From Bacillus cereus ATCC 14579 (GTDB taxonomy: Bacteria > Bacillota > Bacilli > Bacillales > Bacillaceae_G), in the NCBI RefSeq assembly GCF_000007825.1, contig NC_004722.1:2024501-2088500 (forward strand): a stretch of 64,000 nucleotides of DNA, written 5' to 3'. The notes under the pieces were generated by a model, which saw only the letters and a program-made list of their open reading frames with translations, was not told the DNA's origin and ran no database searches. This document shows positions 63,697 through 64,000 of this stretch, piece by piece; position 1 is the first letter of the stretch; each line of letters begins with the position of its first letter. Position numbers and translations under genes: made by a program.

Positions 63697-63947
63697 TATA
63701 TTACCTCCTATTCTTAATAAATTAAAACCACATAGTAGTTTATGAAGGTGAATCACAATTGGCGTGTATGCTTGTACTATAAAAGGAGATAGATGTGGAA
63801 TATAAAGTGGTCAAATGATGAAATGTAGTATTTGGGTATTACCTGTAACACCTTTTGAAGATGATAAGGTTCATAATTTGATAGAAAAATAAATGGAATT
63901 TCTAAATAGATTGAAGTAACGAGGAAACGTTTATCTCACTATTTTCC

Positions 63948-64000
63948 GAGCAGTAAGACTCCCATCTCAAAATTCAGCGAAAGCAAAGAAGTTAGGTGGG
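63948..64000 (+). mobile_element. Start of a structured element, IS200/IS605-end-like, cut by the window
   Basis: GCAGTAAGACTCCCATCT, a GCGAAAGC mini-hairpin, and AGGTGGG at the last base form a nested stem (63961-63967 with 63994-64000). This recalls the RNA-like ends of IS200/IS605 (tnpB) elements or short B. cereus-group repeats. No tnpB is seen before it. Between 63697 and 63947 no gene is supported; a 24-codon frame at 63818 (VLPVTPFEDDKV) looks like a scrap of a DapA-type gene. Confidence 0.45.

Overview
The window reads as chromosomal DNA of a Bacillus cereus-group bacterium. It is AT-rich and Gram-positive in style, with strong AGGAGG-type ribosome sites, GTG/TTG starts and T-tailed hairpin terminators. 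It carries sporulation and exosporium genes, a WXG100-type (type VIIb) secretion ATPase, and the nar-fnr-moa-narK-nir cluster typical of facultatively anaerobic B. cereus strains. No rRNA, tRNA or CRISPR array was seen. All calls come from reading the sequence; no database search was run.

Layout. (1) 1-14.1 kb: the 3' part of essC, then an accessory island. Its core is a lipoprotein, a TslA-like lipase with the reversed order (N-terminal toxin, C-terminal helical targeting part), and two small partner proteins. Downstream are four more lipoproteins of the same family, two decayed lipoprotein copies, an orphan broken lipase copy, two paralogous six-helix membrane proteins, and two decayed copies of the essC 3' end. 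This is the most interesting region: a type VII toxin/immunity array built by repeated duplication next to essC. (2) 14.4-31.5 kb: housekeeping and hypothetical genes, including a GNAT acetyltransferase, ytfJ, fhs, a DEAD-box helicase, a quinone oxidoreductase, an ECF sigma/anti-sigma pair, a UbiB kinase, a broken metallo-hydrolase and glutathione peroxidase. (3) 31.5-35.9 kb: a MoxR-DUF58-transglutaminase operon, with the DUF58 gene frameshifted. (4) 36.4-58.1 kb: nitrate respiration. narGHJI makes the reductase. fnr encodes the oxygen sensor. moaA-moeB-moeA-moaE-moaD make molybdenum cofactor. narK moves nitrate/nitrite. nirBD plus three siroheme genes reduce nitrite, and ric/scdA repairs iron-sulfur centres. 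Four transcription units start with an Fnr-type palindrome set exactly 32 bp (centre to centre) from a -10 hexamer. (5) 58.2-64 kb: a frameshifted Excalibur-domain protein with 45-bp tandem repeats, small sporulation-like genes, an arylamine N-acetyltransferase, a secreted lipase, an exosporium-like protein, and the start of a structured element cut by the window end.

Several genes (tslA-like copy, DUF58, Excalibur, metallo-hydrolase) are each broken by one-base indels, most of them in homopolymer runs. These could be real decay or sequencing error, and the sequence alone cannot decide. Start codons were moved from the longest open frame wherever a better-spaced ribosome site was visible.
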